Shown: one piece after another, positions 27,189 to 37,198 of the stretch
Layout: every line of letters starts with the position of its first letter
How positions within the stretch are numbered: the first letter of the stretch is position 1
Assembly (NCBI GenBank): GCA_963751425.1
Contig: CAVVUF010000004.1
Coordinates: forward strand, 620,001-684,000
Direction of reading: 5' to 3'
DNA: 64,000 bases
Origin: CAVVUF01 sp963751425
GTDB taxonomy: Bacteria > Chloroflexota > Anaerolineae > Anaerolineales > UBA4823
The notes under the pieces: model-generated
What the model was told of the DNA's origin: nothing
Seen by the model: only the letters and a program-made list of their open reading frames with translations
Database searches by the model: none
Made by a program: the position numbers and the translations under genes

Positions 27189-27790
27189 ATGCTCACCATC
27201 GCCATCCAGGCTGGCGGCGAATCATCTCGCATGGGACAAGATAAAGCCCTGGTACCCTTTTTAGGGGCGCCGCTCATCCAGCGCGTTTTCGAGCGTGTGG
27301 TTGGTTTGGGAGATGAAATCTTGGTCACCACGAACCACCCCCTGGCTTTTACTTTCCTCCAGGCAAAGCTGGCTTCCGATATACTTCCCGGTCATGGGGC
27401 CTTGGGAGGCCTGTACACGGCGTTGAGCGAAGCCAGCCATCCCCTGGTGGCTGTGGTTGCCTGTGATATGCCTTTCGTCAACCCCAGGCTGCTGGCTGCG
27501 CTGCGCGATCGCCTGGCTGAGGCCGGCTGCGCGGCTGTCATCCCGCGCAGCCCAACGGCTTAGAGCCTTTTCACGCTGTCTACCGGCGCAGCGCCTGCCT
27601 GCCACTCGTCAAAGCCAGCCTGGAAGCTGGTCTGCGCCGCGTCAACTCGTGGTTCACCCAGGCCAGGGTTGAATATTTCTCCCCGGAAGAGGTGCAGCTT
27701 TATGATCCCCACCAAATGGCGTTTTTCAATGTGAACACCCCTGAGGATTTAAAGCATGCCGAAAAATATGCCCGACAAGAGGCCGGTTAA
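27189..27790 (+). CDS. mobA: Molybdenum cofactor guanylyltransferase (frameshift)
   Basis: About 200 residues. The N-terminal nucleotidyltransferase motif AIQAGGESSRMGQDKAL and the metal-binding ACDMPF are present. The frame breaks at about 27556, where restoring one base in CCCAACGG turns a premature TAG into PNGLEPFHAVYRR and extends the protein to 27790 with the normal tail (FFNVNTPEDL). It transfers GMP to molybdopterin. The strict MobA role rather than another nucleotidyltransferase is likely from length and motifs, but other cofactor genes are absent here. Confidence 0.85.
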
Positions 27791-27834
27791 CGAAAGATCA
27801 CTGAAGCATGATCGCCTACCGATTGCTCAGATCT

Positions 27835-29041
27835 CTACGCATCCAGCGCCTGGATATAATGCCAGGTAAAGGCATAATTACGGGCTAAAGCTTCCGCATC
27901 CAGCTTGTCTACCGTATCTCCCGGCTGGTGCCAATAAGGCAGCACATTTTCCCTGGTCAGGCCTGTCAGCGTGATCGCCGGGACCCCCGCCCGGAGCGCA
28001 TCGGACATCTCTGTAACTCCCCCTCCCATGTGGGATGGGTAGCCATCCAATTCTGGATGCCCCTTAGCCACCTTCTCAGCTAACCTGACCAATTCTGGGG
28101 TAGGTGAGATCGGTAGAACGATCCCCTCGCCTGTCGACCAGGATGGGCCTGCACTGCCCAAGGACTCAAGTACCACAGCCTTCGGTTGGCGCAACTCATC
28201 TTTGTGCCTGCGGAAAAAGTCGATTGCCCCATCATGCAGCGCCTCTTCGCAACCGGTGCATACCAGCCACACGCGCGTGTGCTTCAAGGGCTCTTTGCGG
28301 ATATGATCTGCCAACGCCAGGATCAACCCCGCGGCAGTTGCATTATCGTTCGCTCCACAAGTAAAGGGGGAGCTCACCGCCTGCCAACACATCGCCAATA
28401 AAAGCACCGCAAAGATTGCCGCTATCCAGCTCACCGGCCAAATCCAGCTCCACAGGGTGAAGACCCCCACCACATAGAGAAGTGTCACCACTGCAAATGT
28501 AATCAGCGCAGAGGTGGAAAACACCCGGTAAGCCGCCAGCCACCTCGCCGACCGGAAGATGATTGGGGTATGCTGGCTGTCCACATGCCCGATCAGAACC
28601 AGGTCCTGATGCACTTCCCCTTGTGATGGAATGGTTGTGAACACATTCTGGCTGTTCCCCTTAGGCATCAGCCGCCGCAGCGGGTTATCGCGCAGGCTCA
28701 ATTCCATGATAGCGGAGATCAATGTAGCCAGCGTGATCAGGGCAGCTATGCTGGCGCTGGCTCTTCCTGCCAAAGGGTATACCACGAAAGCCAAAAGCAT
28801 CAGCAAAGACACGATCAGGAAGGGATGGAAAACCGATTTGGAACTCCGGAAGATTTCCCACCTGGCCTCTAGTCCCAGGCTGGTGAGGTGTTTCTCGGCA
28901 GTATTCATGGCCTCGGCGTTCTCCCTCTGTTGTCGAGCCGCGCGGCCCGATCTCTTCTGCCAGGGCATGGATATGCTTCAGCCAGGCTTCCACGTGAGGC
29001 GCAAAAGGGCTTGATGAAGTGGTTAAAGGTTGAGAAGACAT
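27835..29041 (-). CDS. M28-family zinc peptidase with transmembrane helices (frameshift)
   Basis: About 401 residues from the ATG at 29041. The frame breaks near 28925, joining IGPRGSTTEGER to NAEAMNTAEKHL. Zinc and catalytic residues of the M28 aminopeptidase fold are visible: GHVDSQ, CGANDNATA, CTGCEEA and YWHQPGDT. Two membrane helices precede the catalytic region (about 65-110), and two more are inserted between the first His and the metal-bridging Asp (about 165-225). So the active site is assembled around a membrane hairpin. It probably trims peptides at the membrane. Not linked to neighbouring genes. Confidence 0.85.
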
Positions 29042-29250
29042 AGACGCTCCATATTCAAAAGATATTGGCTGGCAGAACCTGGCCACCCCGCTCACATTAT
29101 TTTACACGATAATTGCCTCTTCTCTTGTATTCTGGGCTTGCTCTCCAGCACCTGATTTATCGGAATCGGTAATTGAGCCCGTTATCAATTATCAACTTTT
29201 AATCCCCCTGCGTAATAACAGCGGAACACCGGCCTCCTCGCCGCATGGTA

Positions 29251-29267
29251 TACTTACACTGTAAGTA
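29251..29267. promoter_or_regulatory. Perfect 8-1-8 palindrome upstream of AbrB-like gene (putative operator)
   Basis: TACTTACACTGTAAGTA is a perfect inverted repeat about a central C, 15 bases before the AbrB/MazE-like start and just before its ribosome site AGGAGG. Swapped-hairpin AbrB/MazE proteins often repress their own promoters at such palindromes. A TATACT overlapping its left arm could be a -10 box. The rest of the 29042-29282 gap shows nothing else clear. Confidence 0.65.
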
Positions 29268-29282
29268 CAGAAGGAGGCGAAT

Positions 29283-29460
29283 ATGATCCGAAAAGCTTTT
29301 CGAGCTGGTAATAGTGTTGTCGTGGCACTCCCAAAAGAGGCCTTGGATTTATTAGGTATTTCCGAAGGCTCAGATATTTCCATTGATTTTGATCGCATCA
29401 AGCGCCAAATTATTCTTTCTCAGGTGAATAAATCGCTGGCTGCTGCTGGGATTGATCAGA
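29283..29460 (+). CDS. AbrB/MazE-like antitoxin-type regulator (3' end lost at junction)
   Basis: The first 58 residues (to AAAGID) are a swapped-hairpin AbrB/MazE DNA-binding domain: KAFRAGNSVVVALPKEALDLLG, then SDISIDFD. Clear ribosome site (GGAGG) and palindromic operator upstream. From about 29455 the frame continues for some 30 residues into sequence that belongs, in another frame, to a nitronate monooxygenase, so the natural C-terminus is missing. Such genes normally have a PIN or MazF-type toxin downstream; if one existed, it is lost at the join. Confidence 0.8.
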
Positions 29461-29465
29461 TTTCA
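29455..29465. other. Junction between Chloroflexota-like and alphaproteobacterial-like sequence
   Basis: Left of here the AbrB-like reading frame is normal; right of here a nitronate monooxygenase C-terminus begins mid-protein (FKQAIVDSDG). Base composition and gene families change at the same point and stay changed to the right edge. There is no insertion sequence, tRNA or direct repeat at the join. This is best read as a chimeric assembly. Confidence 0.8.
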
Positions 29466-29815
29466 AGCAGGCCATCGTGGACAGCGACGGCCACGACACC
29501 CAACTCTCCGAGATTCCTGACATTGCCGCAGGTCTGGTGTGGCCGGGCGCCGTGACTCACTCGCGCCGCAATCAATTCATCGAGCGATGGGCCGGCCGAG
29601 AATGGGCCCTGCGGCAGAACCGTGCGGAAGCGCTGTCGGGGCTCCGCCTGGCGCGCGAGACCGGCGACATCATGGAAGGCCCACTTTCCATGGGACAAGA
29701 CGCGGGCCTGATCCGAGATATTCCTAAAGCGGAGGATGTCGTCTCTCGGATCGCCCAAGAGGCCGAGGCGATTGTCACGCAGAGGTTGCCGCAATTGGTC
29801 GCCCCGGCGCATTGA
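29462..29815 (+). CDS. Nitronate monooxygenase, C-terminal fragment
   Basis: About 117 residues, beginning FKQAIVDSDGHDT and continuing through FIERWAGREWALRQN and EGPLSMGQDAGLI, which is the C-terminal third of the FMN-dependent nitronate monooxygenase/2-nitropropane dioxygenase group. The FMN-binding N-terminal two thirds are absent because the contig switches source just upstream. The stop at 29813-29815 looks natural. Alone, this fragment would not be functional. Confidence 0.85.
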   Translation, partial: FKQAIVDSDGHDTQLSEIPDIAAGLVWPGAVTHSRRNQFIERWAGREWALRQNRAEALSGLRLARETGDIMEGPLSMGQDAGLIRDIPKAEDVVSRIAQEAEAIVTQRLPQLVAPAH

Positions 29816-29887
29816 TGGGGCAACGGAACGGCTCGATCCGCCCGGGGCCAGACGCTTCTATTCAGTCGCCAATCGCCTCCGATCCGC

Positions 29888-30631
29888 TCACACCGGCTCC
29901 ATGCCATGCTTCCGGATGATGTCGCTCGCCGCTGGCGACCTGAAATAGGTCAAGAACTCACGCGCGCGCAACGCATTCGGCGCAGCCGACACGACCGCCG
30001 CCGCGAATGCGGTGGTGTGCTGAATGTCCCGGGGAATCGGCCCGACGAGTTCGATCCCCGGGACCGGGATAATCTCGGCCATCTGCTGAATTCCGATCTC
30101 CGCCCTGCCGTCGGCGACGGCCGCGCAGACGACAACCGGCTCTCCACCCGTGGCGCCGACAAAGCATAGCTTCGGGGCCAATTCCTCGCGCAATCCGAGG
30201 CGGTCGAACAAGTCCCTCAAGTAAAGCCCGCTGGCGGTGCCGAACGCGGGGTCCGCGACTGCAATCGACTTGGCCCGGCGCAAGGTGTCGACGAATGCAG
30301 CCAACGATCCAATATCGGGCTTGCGGCTTCCGGTCCGCACCGCAACGCCGATCAGCGAATGCGCGACCGTCGCGGCCGTTTCGGCAATGACCCTGTCGGC
30401 ACGGACGAGTTCTTCGATCCGCGATTGCGTGGTGACGACGACATCGAAAGGCTCGCCGGCGCGGATGCGGTCGCGGACCAGCGGCGACCGGCTGAACTCG
30501 GCCGATACCTTGAGCCCGGTGGCACGACTGCAGATATCCGCGACCGCCAGCACGATCTCGCCCATCGCGCCGGCCGACAGGATGCGAATGTCATCGGCGC
30601 GGGCAGCTCCAATCTCGATATCTGTGTTCAT
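29888..30631 (-). CDS. ModA-like substrate-binding domain protein without signal peptide
   Basis: 247 residues with the periplasmic binding-protein type 2 fold: DDIRILSAGAMGEIVLAVADI at the start, then the two-lobed pattern with PFDVVVTTQSRIEEL and the C-terminal AREFLTYFRSPAASDIIRKHGMEPV, as in ModA-like proteins. No signal peptide is evident from this start, so either the true start lies in a misread region or the protein is cytoplasmic. No permease or ATPase gene is adjacent. Ligand unknown; molybdate is not assured. Confidence 0.75.
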   Translation of the reverse strand: MNTDIEIGAARADDIRILSAGAMGEIVLAVADICSRATGLKVSAEFSRSPLVRDRIRAGEPFDVVVTTQSRIEELVRADRVIAETAATVAHSLIGVAVRTGSRKPDIGSLAAFVDTLRRAKSIAVADPAFGTASGLYLRDLFDRLGLREELAPKLCFVGATGGEPVVVCAAVADGRAEIGIQQMAEIIPVPGIELVGPIPRDIQHTTAFAAAVVSAAPNALRAREFLTYFRSPAASDIIRKHGMEPV

Positions 30632-30856
30632 TCGTCGAATCCGGGTATGCGCATGGAGGAGACGATTTTGTTGCCTGCGTCAGCACTACAGCTTGGCGGT
30701 ACAGGATTGAAGGTCCCTCCAACCGAACCGGTCACATGACGTCGCCGACGCCGATGTTGCGATGCACGCGATCACCAATGCGTGCATGTCCGGCCATTTC
30801 GCGATGAAGCCGGATGCACTATGCTGAGCAGGTCTGTCTTAGTGGGAGCACCCGCG

Positions 30857-31362
30857 ATGAGCTACACACTTGAGCAATTTTCGGCCGATTGCCGCGCCGC
30901 CCTGTTGCGAGATCCCGGTCCTGCCGGCCGTGAGTTGGTGCGCCAATATACCGCAAGAGCAAGCACCGATGCGGATTTCGTCGCCAAATATCTCGGACCC
31001 GAATTGAATGCCGAGCGAAAGATCTTTATCAGGATCCAGATTTGCATTTTTGTATTCTTGCTCATGCCTACAGGGGCGCGAAGGCAAGCACACCGCACGA
31101 TCACGGGCCGAGTTGGGCGGTCTACAGTCAGGTCGCCGGCATCACCGAGATGACGGACTGGCGCCTGGTTCAAAGGCCGGCGGACGGCCGGCCCGGCCAA
31201 GTCGTGAAGGAACGGACCTACACGCTGGCGCCCGGCACCGCGCACCTCTACAACGAGGGCGATCTGCACTCGCCGCGCCGCGACGGCGATACCCGCCTCA
31301 TCCGGATCGAAGGCACCGATCTCACCAAGGTGAAGCGGGAGCGATTTGAAATCGCCGCATAG
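30857..31362 (+). CDS. Cupin-fold metal-dependent protein (frameshift)
   Basis: About 168 residues. The N-terminus MSYTLEQFSADCRAAL is helical; the cupin barrel follows with metal ligands in HFCILAH and TPHDHGPSW, and the later His in APGTAHLYNEGDLHSP. The pattern resembles cysteine dioxygenase-like cupins. The frame breaks at about 31020: adding one base in GCGAAAGATC joins LNAERK to DLYQDPDLHF. Possible thiol or small-acid dioxygenase; activity is not predictable. Confidence 0.75.
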
Positions 31363-31448
31363 GCGAGGTATTCACCCTCCGTCGTCCGGCAATTCGGTTG
31401 GGCAGATAGAAGACACTCGGATTCACCACGATCTCGACGGAATAAACA

Positions 31449-31901
31449 ATGCGCTCTTTTTCGTGTCTACCGCTGGCCGTGGCGATGACTTTTGCCAGCG
31501 CCTTAACCATCCTGCCGACGACAGCGTCGAGCCAATCTGTAGGGAAGACCGTGACGACACAATCAGGCTTGCAAGTTACCGACAGCAAGGTCGGCACTGG
31601 CGCCACGCCGCGGCCGGGGCAGATTTGCGTGATGCATTACACCGGCTGGCTCCACCAGAACGGTGAAAAAGGCAAGAAGTTCGACAGTTCCGTCGACCGG
31701 GGCCAACCGTTCGAATTCACCATCGGCCGGGGGCAAGTCATCAAGGGCTGGGATGAGGGCGTTTCCACCATGAAGGTCGGCGGCAAGCGGACCCTCATCA
31801 TCCCGCCGGAGCTTGGCTACGGCGCCCGTGGTGCTGGCGGCGTCATTCCGCCGAACGCGACCTTGATTTTCGAGGTCGAATTGCTTGGCGTAAAGGGATA
31901 A
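31449..31901 (+). CDS. FKBP-type peptidyl-prolyl cis-trans isomerase, exported
   Basis: 150 residues: a signal peptide (about 1-28, cut near TTASSQS) and one FKBP domain with the expected residues (VMHYTGWL, KFDSSVDRGQPFEF, GQVIKGWDEG, GYGARGAGGVIPPNATLIFEV split around the active pocket). It should catalyse proline isomerisation in periplasmic proteins. Intact frame and normal length. The gap from 31902 to 32112 shows no further gene. Confidence 0.93.
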   Translation: MRSFSCLPLAVAMTFASALTILPTTASSQSVGKTVTTQSGLQVTDSKVGTGATPRPGQICVMHYTGWLHQNGEKGKKFDSSVDRGQPFEFTIGRGQVIKGWDEGVSTMKVGGKRTLIIPPELGYGARGAGGVIPPNATLIFEVELLGVKG

Positions 31902-32112
31902 CGAAATCCCGCAGGGCTGCACTGCGCGAACTCGATCACGACGAGTTCGTGCCGGCATCCTGCACCGGCTGGATCCTGACGCGTCAGCTAACCGCGTTCG
32001 GTGCGGAGCGGATTTGCTTAGCCGATCGCTGAGCAATCGGACTTATAGGACCGGCCACACAACGGTCGCCGAGACAAATCTCGATGACCGAGTACAGCTG
32101 CATCTGAGTGCG

Positions 32113-35100
32113 CTATTGGATCTCCGGAAGCTTCTCAATCCGGGGTGGGAAAGCCAGATCATAGCCGGATACAAGCGATAAGTTCACATTGTAGGCTGGA
32201 TCACGGTCCAAAGTCGCGCCCCACATACCGCGCATCAGCCTGACTTCATTCTGGAACTGCTCGATCCGCTCCGGTGCATCGTGCCGGCCGGTCGAAGCCA
32301 ACTCGTGATGGCGAAGCTCGACGGTCGGGGTCCAGATGATTCGCCAGCCCTGCTGACGCAACCGGATGCACAAATCGACGTCGTTGAACGCGATCGCCAA
32401 CCTCTCATCAAAGCCGCCGACAGCCTCGAAAGCTTCGCGTCGCAGCACCACGCAGGCAGCCGTGACGCAGGAGAGATCCTGCTCCAGCGCCGCGCGGCCG
32501 AAATAGCCCCGCACGCCACTCGGATGCTTGATATAGGCATGTCCGGCGACGCCGCTCAGTCCGAGAATGACGCCGGCGTGCTGGATGGTGTCGTTCGGAT
32601 AGTGCAGCAAACAACCCACGGCGCCGACGCCGGGCAGTTCAACCCGCGCCACCAGCCGTTCCAGCCAATCCGGGGTGATGATCTCGACATCGTCATTGAG
32701 CAGGCAAATCACCGACCCGGTTGCCTGCACGCACGGCCCAGTTGTTGACCGCCGAATAGTTGAACGGCTGATCTGGATAGGCCAGCACGCGAATGCGCGG
32801 ATCGCCTTCGAGTTCGCGCAGATAGGCCGCACAGTCAGGCGCCTCGCGGCTTTTTTCGTTGATGGCGATCAATATCTCGTAGTGATCGTAGGTGGTATGG
32901 CGTAGCACGCTGCTGAGGCATTGCTGCACCAGTTTGCGGGCGAACGCCGTCGGGATCACGATGCTCACCTTCGGCAACCGCGTCGGCGCGCGGTAGTCCA
33001 CCTGATAGAATTGATCGAGCACCGGCCTGACGACGCCAGGCGCGTCCGTACGCCCCAAATGCTCTCTGATGGCGCGGGCACCGGCCTCCCTGGCATAAGG
33101 CTTCATCTTGATGCCGGCGAGCGATGCAGTCGATCCATCCTCGGCTCGCCAGTGATAAAGAATGCGCGGGATATGCCTGATGCGCTCGGGCGTCGTCCGT
33201 TCGGCGCAGCGCAGCACGAGATCATGATCCTGGCTTCCTTCGAGACCGACCCGAAATCCGCCGACGCTCTCGACCAAGGAACGCCGGAACACGCCGAGGT
33301 GCGAGAACGCGTTCTGCGACAACATCAGCGCAGGATTCCAATCTGACTTGAAGTACGGATCAAACCGTGCCCCGTCGACTTCGAGCTTGTCTTCGTCGCT
33401 GAAGATCAGGTCCACGTCCGGATGGTGAACCACTTCGTTCGCGACCCAGAACAAGGCGTGCTCCGGCAGTTCATCATCCGCGTCCAGCAGTGCGACGAAG
33501 ATCGCCGGTGGCGAGCGACAGCGCGCTGTTTGAATTGGCGGAAATGTGACCGTTCTCGCCCCGGTAGATCACCCGGATGCGCGCGTCGTTCCGCTTGCAG
33601 GCCTCCAAAACCTGCCGAACGTGCGGCATCGTCGACGCATCATCGGAAATGCAGAGCTCCCAATGGGGGTAAATCTGATTGAGTACGGAATCGATCGCTC
33701 GGCGCAGGAAGCGCTCGTTGCTCTGATAGACCGGCATGACGACCGAAATCAGCGGCCAGGCCACGGGCCGTTCAAGCGCCTTGCGAAAGATGGCGCGGTC
33801 GGCGTCCGTCAAGGTGTCGTAAGTTGCGATCCATCGGCGGTAATTCTGCCGGGAATTGATACTATTGCCCTTCGGCGAGCTTGGATAGCGACCTTCCGAC
33901 CGCCCATGCCGTTCATAGTGCAACAGAGGATTGGCGCCGCCTGTGGCGACGTCCGGATATTCGGTGAGATACCAGCCGGTGTCGAAATTCGGCCCCGGAT
34001 TTCGCAGCTCGGCGGCACCATGCCGCACGTAATGCAGCACCGGATCAATCCCGAGCTTCGCCACGTCGGGATATCGCCGCAGATACCAGTCGCGATCGAA
34101 ATATTCCGAAGCGTTCAGCGCGCGGATGCCGGCCCGTTCGCGCCGTCGCGCCGTCAATCGTGCACCCCAATGGCCAAGGAGAGACAGCCCGCGGCCCTGC
34201 TCTTGGGCGTTCGGGGCATTCGTCTCACTCGCTTGGACACCACCCGATGACGGGAAGGTCTGCGCGTGCGGGGCGTTGATTGTCTGCAGCACTTCGTTGC
34301 GATTATCTCCCCGTGTTCCTCGCGCATAGCCCTGCCCAAGCGAGAAGCGCGTCTTCAGTTCGCTGCGCAACAGCTTCAATTCGATCTTGGCGCGATCGAT
34401 GAAATCGGCCGGCACCGGATCGACGATTTCGTTGCAGTCGTGATATGCGAAGAAGGCATCATCCCGGTCGTCCGTCCCCGGCGATGCCTCCGGCCGTCCC
34501 TTCCGTACTTTGGTGATGAACTCCATGCGCGACTTGACCGAAAAATGGTCGATGCGCAGGCTGTTCCAGCTCTTGATTCTGGTTCGCGCAGGCTCCGCCC
34601 ACTCGATCGGCTCACCACAATCGTTCACATAAGACCCACCCGTGATCGTCGCGACGTGGGGATTGACCATGGCGATGAACCGTTCCGGCCGAACGATGGT
34701 CTTCACCGTGCGATGCAAGTCGTTGTTGTCCTCGCCGCGACGGGCGAACCGCTCGATGACGAGTTCGCTCGTCGGTTCGAGTTGACCCGAACTGCCGTAG
34801 ATCGCCCAGTTGATGACGGCAGCCGAGACCTCCGCAGTCGCGAAGATTTCAGCAATCGCCGAAGGAATATCGGTCCGTCCGTTCAGCGGCCGCAGGTATT
34901 CGTCGACATCGGTGATCGAACACACGTCGACCAGCCCGCAGAGCCGTTCCACGGCATCCTGATCGAAACCGAGCTGAAAGACGGTGGCGTCGCGCCAGTC
35001 GGTTCGATGAACGAAGCCGGCCTGTTCCAGGCTCTGGAGCAGCGAACTGGTATCGTCCACACCTCCGTTGTCGCCGATCAGAAACGTGTCGACTCCCAGA

Positions 35101-35474
35101 GCGCGATGATAAGCGATCCACTCGAGCAGGTAGGGTGCCTCGTCTTTTGCCGGGGACGCGATCGCGATGCGCGGACGCCAATGCGGAGCCACAACGCTAC
35201 GCACTCCCCCGGGCAGGCGATGCCCCGTCGCCGCATTCAAGACCTCGACCCGGTCGCCCGGATTTAGCCGCAGGTGCACCTCGAACCGACCGCGCCTGCC
35301 CCCGCCGTCCGACCGCCCGGCGGCGTCGTCCGCCTGCGGCTCGACTGTCGCGGCCGTCTTACCGTTGACCAAAACAGTGACCGGCGACGGCGTGCCGTCG
35401 ACGCTGCAGGACCAACCCGAGACACGGCCCCGAGCATCAACGCGTTCGAAGAAACTGAGCGGATCGGTCGTCAC
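32113..35474 (-). CDS. Large multi-domain glycosyltransferase (two frameshifts)
   Basis: About 1,120 residues when frames are joined near 33490 and 32720. Domain order: a Glyco_tranf_2_4/GT92-like domain (about 95-330; KDEAPYLLEWIAYHRALG, DVDEYL), two repeats of the DWYLRRYPDV...HYxxHG type (about 445-530), then two GT2 domains. GT2-A starts LISVVMPVYQSNE and continues to the DEDKL metal-site region; GT2-B starts VSIVIPTAFARK and has LLNDDVEI, then GGFDERLAIAFNDVDLC. It likely builds a cell-surface polysaccharide with several sugar additions by one protein. Its C-terminal two thirds resemble the protein at 55013-56912. Cytoplasmic; no membrane helix seen. Confidence 0.85.
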
Positions 35475-35855
35475 GGGCAGGCGTTCAGACTGGATTTCTG
35501 ACTGACACGGTCGAGCGCGGAAACGGGTCGCCTAGACACGTTCGGGTGGGGCCTGCATGGGGCTCGGTAAGGAAGCGCATTGAGCCATCATGGCCGGGGC
35601 TATCTTTTGAATGCAAGCACTCCTTGCCAGGATGCGGCAAACCGCTGGAGTGCTACACGTGACCGCTCGGGACCAATTGGCGGACAGATTGTGAAGGCCG
35701 ACGCGTGAGGCTGCCGCGGCTGTGGCCAGCAAGCCACTTCGCAAAAGGATTTGCCGTTACCTCCACCCTCGGCCTTGGTTTCTGCCTTATGTTGATCGAC
35801 TGCTGACTGGTAGAACCAACCGCGACTAGCTCTTCGACGGCGTCAGGGGGACGGC
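35475..35855. other. Intergenic region between divergent genes, no gene seen
   Basis: 381 bases separating the divergent glycosyltransferase and outer-membrane enzyme genes. It should hold both promoters. Short open frames here show no recognisable motif, ribosome site or codon pattern, and I see no clear hairpin or repeat. Confidence 0.5.
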
Positions 35856-37106
35856 GTGTGCTGGCGGCTCGCCATAGCGGCCATTGCGGTGTCGGCGAGC
35901 ATGGGCAGCGCCTTTGCCCAGAGCGCATCCCCATGGCTTGACGAAGTTCGGGTTGGCGGCTCCGCCGAGGTCGATGCCGCTGGGCAACGTGGGATATGTC
36001 CAGTTCGAAGCGTTGTTTTCGGCTTTGCCTTCCGCGCCGCTTTACAATTCCTACTTTTCTTACCTGTTCACGCCTCGCCCGCTGATCGGGGCCACCATCG
36101 GCCTGCACGGCAGAACCAACGGAGCATTTGCAGGGCTGGCCTGGAACCTGCCCATCCCCGGACCTTTCCTCGTCGAATTCACCTTCGGCGGCTTCGTCCA
36201 TGATCAGGAGCTGTTCACGAATTATTCCGACCGTGAATCCCTGACCACGCGCTTCTTGTTCCGCGAGTCGATCTCGGTCGGCTACGAGATCAACCGCTAC
36301 TGGCGCGTTTTGCTCTACGCGGATCACCTATCGAATGGAAATCTTGGCAGCGCCAACCGGGCGGTGAACAAAGCCGGCATCATGCTGGGAGCGAAGCTCG
36401 GCGAAGGCGGCAAGAATCCGCCACCGATCCCCGCACCCCACCCGATAACGCAATTCGATTGGATGGGCCCCTACGCGGGGTTCAGCGGTGGCTTTGGGTT
36501 CGGCAGAAACCAGTATCATATCGTCGAGGCTAGGTGCTCCGGACCTCTTCGCGCCCACCAAAGGTTCTTCTCTCAATCTGGTCTTGCAGGGCGGGTTCAA
36601 TTGGACTTTCGGCCCGCTGCTTGTTGGACTTTGAAGGCGACATCGCCGTGCAGCGGCATGAGACCGCGGCCTCCCGCTTCGAGCCCATCCGCGAGGAGGT
36701 TGCCGCCTCCAGCAACTGGCTGTCGACGGCTCGCGCCCGCGTCGGCCTCATGTTCGACACGCCGTTCTACATTCAGCGCGTGATGGTCTACGCCACCGGC
36801 GGCTTGGCGTTCGCACATCTGGTTTGGCGTTATTGCGATCCGGTCCTCACGAAATGCTACACGGACGGCGCACGATCAGGGAGTTGGATCGATCAAAGCG
36901 GGACACGCAACGGCTGGACTGCCGGGCTGGGCGCCGAAGCGCCGGTCACGCCATATTCGAGCGTGAAGGTGGAATATCTCTATGCCGATTTCGGCCAGCT
37001 TAGCTACGACTACGGCGCCATTAGAAATAACGTCGATTACGCCGCCCACGTCTTTCGCATCGGTCTGAATTTCGGCTTCTTCAATTCGTCCGCCGACAGG
37101 CAATAG
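35856..37106 (+). CDS. PagL-type lipid A 3-O-deacylase fused to an Omp25-like beta-barrel (frameshifts)
   Basis: A signal peptide (MCWRLAIAAIAVSASMGSAFAQ, here cut after 20 residues: ends GSAFA) leads into a PagL barrel: TIGLHGRTNGAFAGLAW, FVHDQELFTNYSDRESL and the His-Ser site in DHLSNGNL. After a linker (GEGGKNPPPIPAPHP) the same frame continues into a second barrel of the Omp25/porin-like type (FDWMGPYAGFSGGFGFG), ending FRIGLNFGFF as outer-membrane barrels do. The frame breaks near 35980, 36535 and 36628, none of them between the two domains, so the fusion is seen directly. PagL trims acyl chains from lipid A; the role of the added barrel is unknown. Confidence 0.78.
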
Positions 37107-37198
37107 CCGCAGCGCCAACGGCGAAGCGCAGGGCGGCTTGCCCTCGGCACCGGCCAAAGGATAAAGGAGGTCCTGAGGCTCCGGATCGGACTGGGCGT

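Noticed and set aside
29455..29465. Horizontal transfer or an integrated element as the cause of the source switch
   Set aside because: No integrase, transposase, tRNA, att-like repeat or target duplication is present, and both genes are cut mid-frame; assembly chimera is simpler.
34266..35267. Plus-strand open frame of 333 codons
   Set aside because: Antisense of the multi-domain glycosyltransferase, whose motifs are clear on the minus strand.
35653..36327. Minus-strand open frame of 224 codons
   Set aside because: Lies antisense over the PagL-type barrel, which has signal peptide and catalytic motif on the plus strand.
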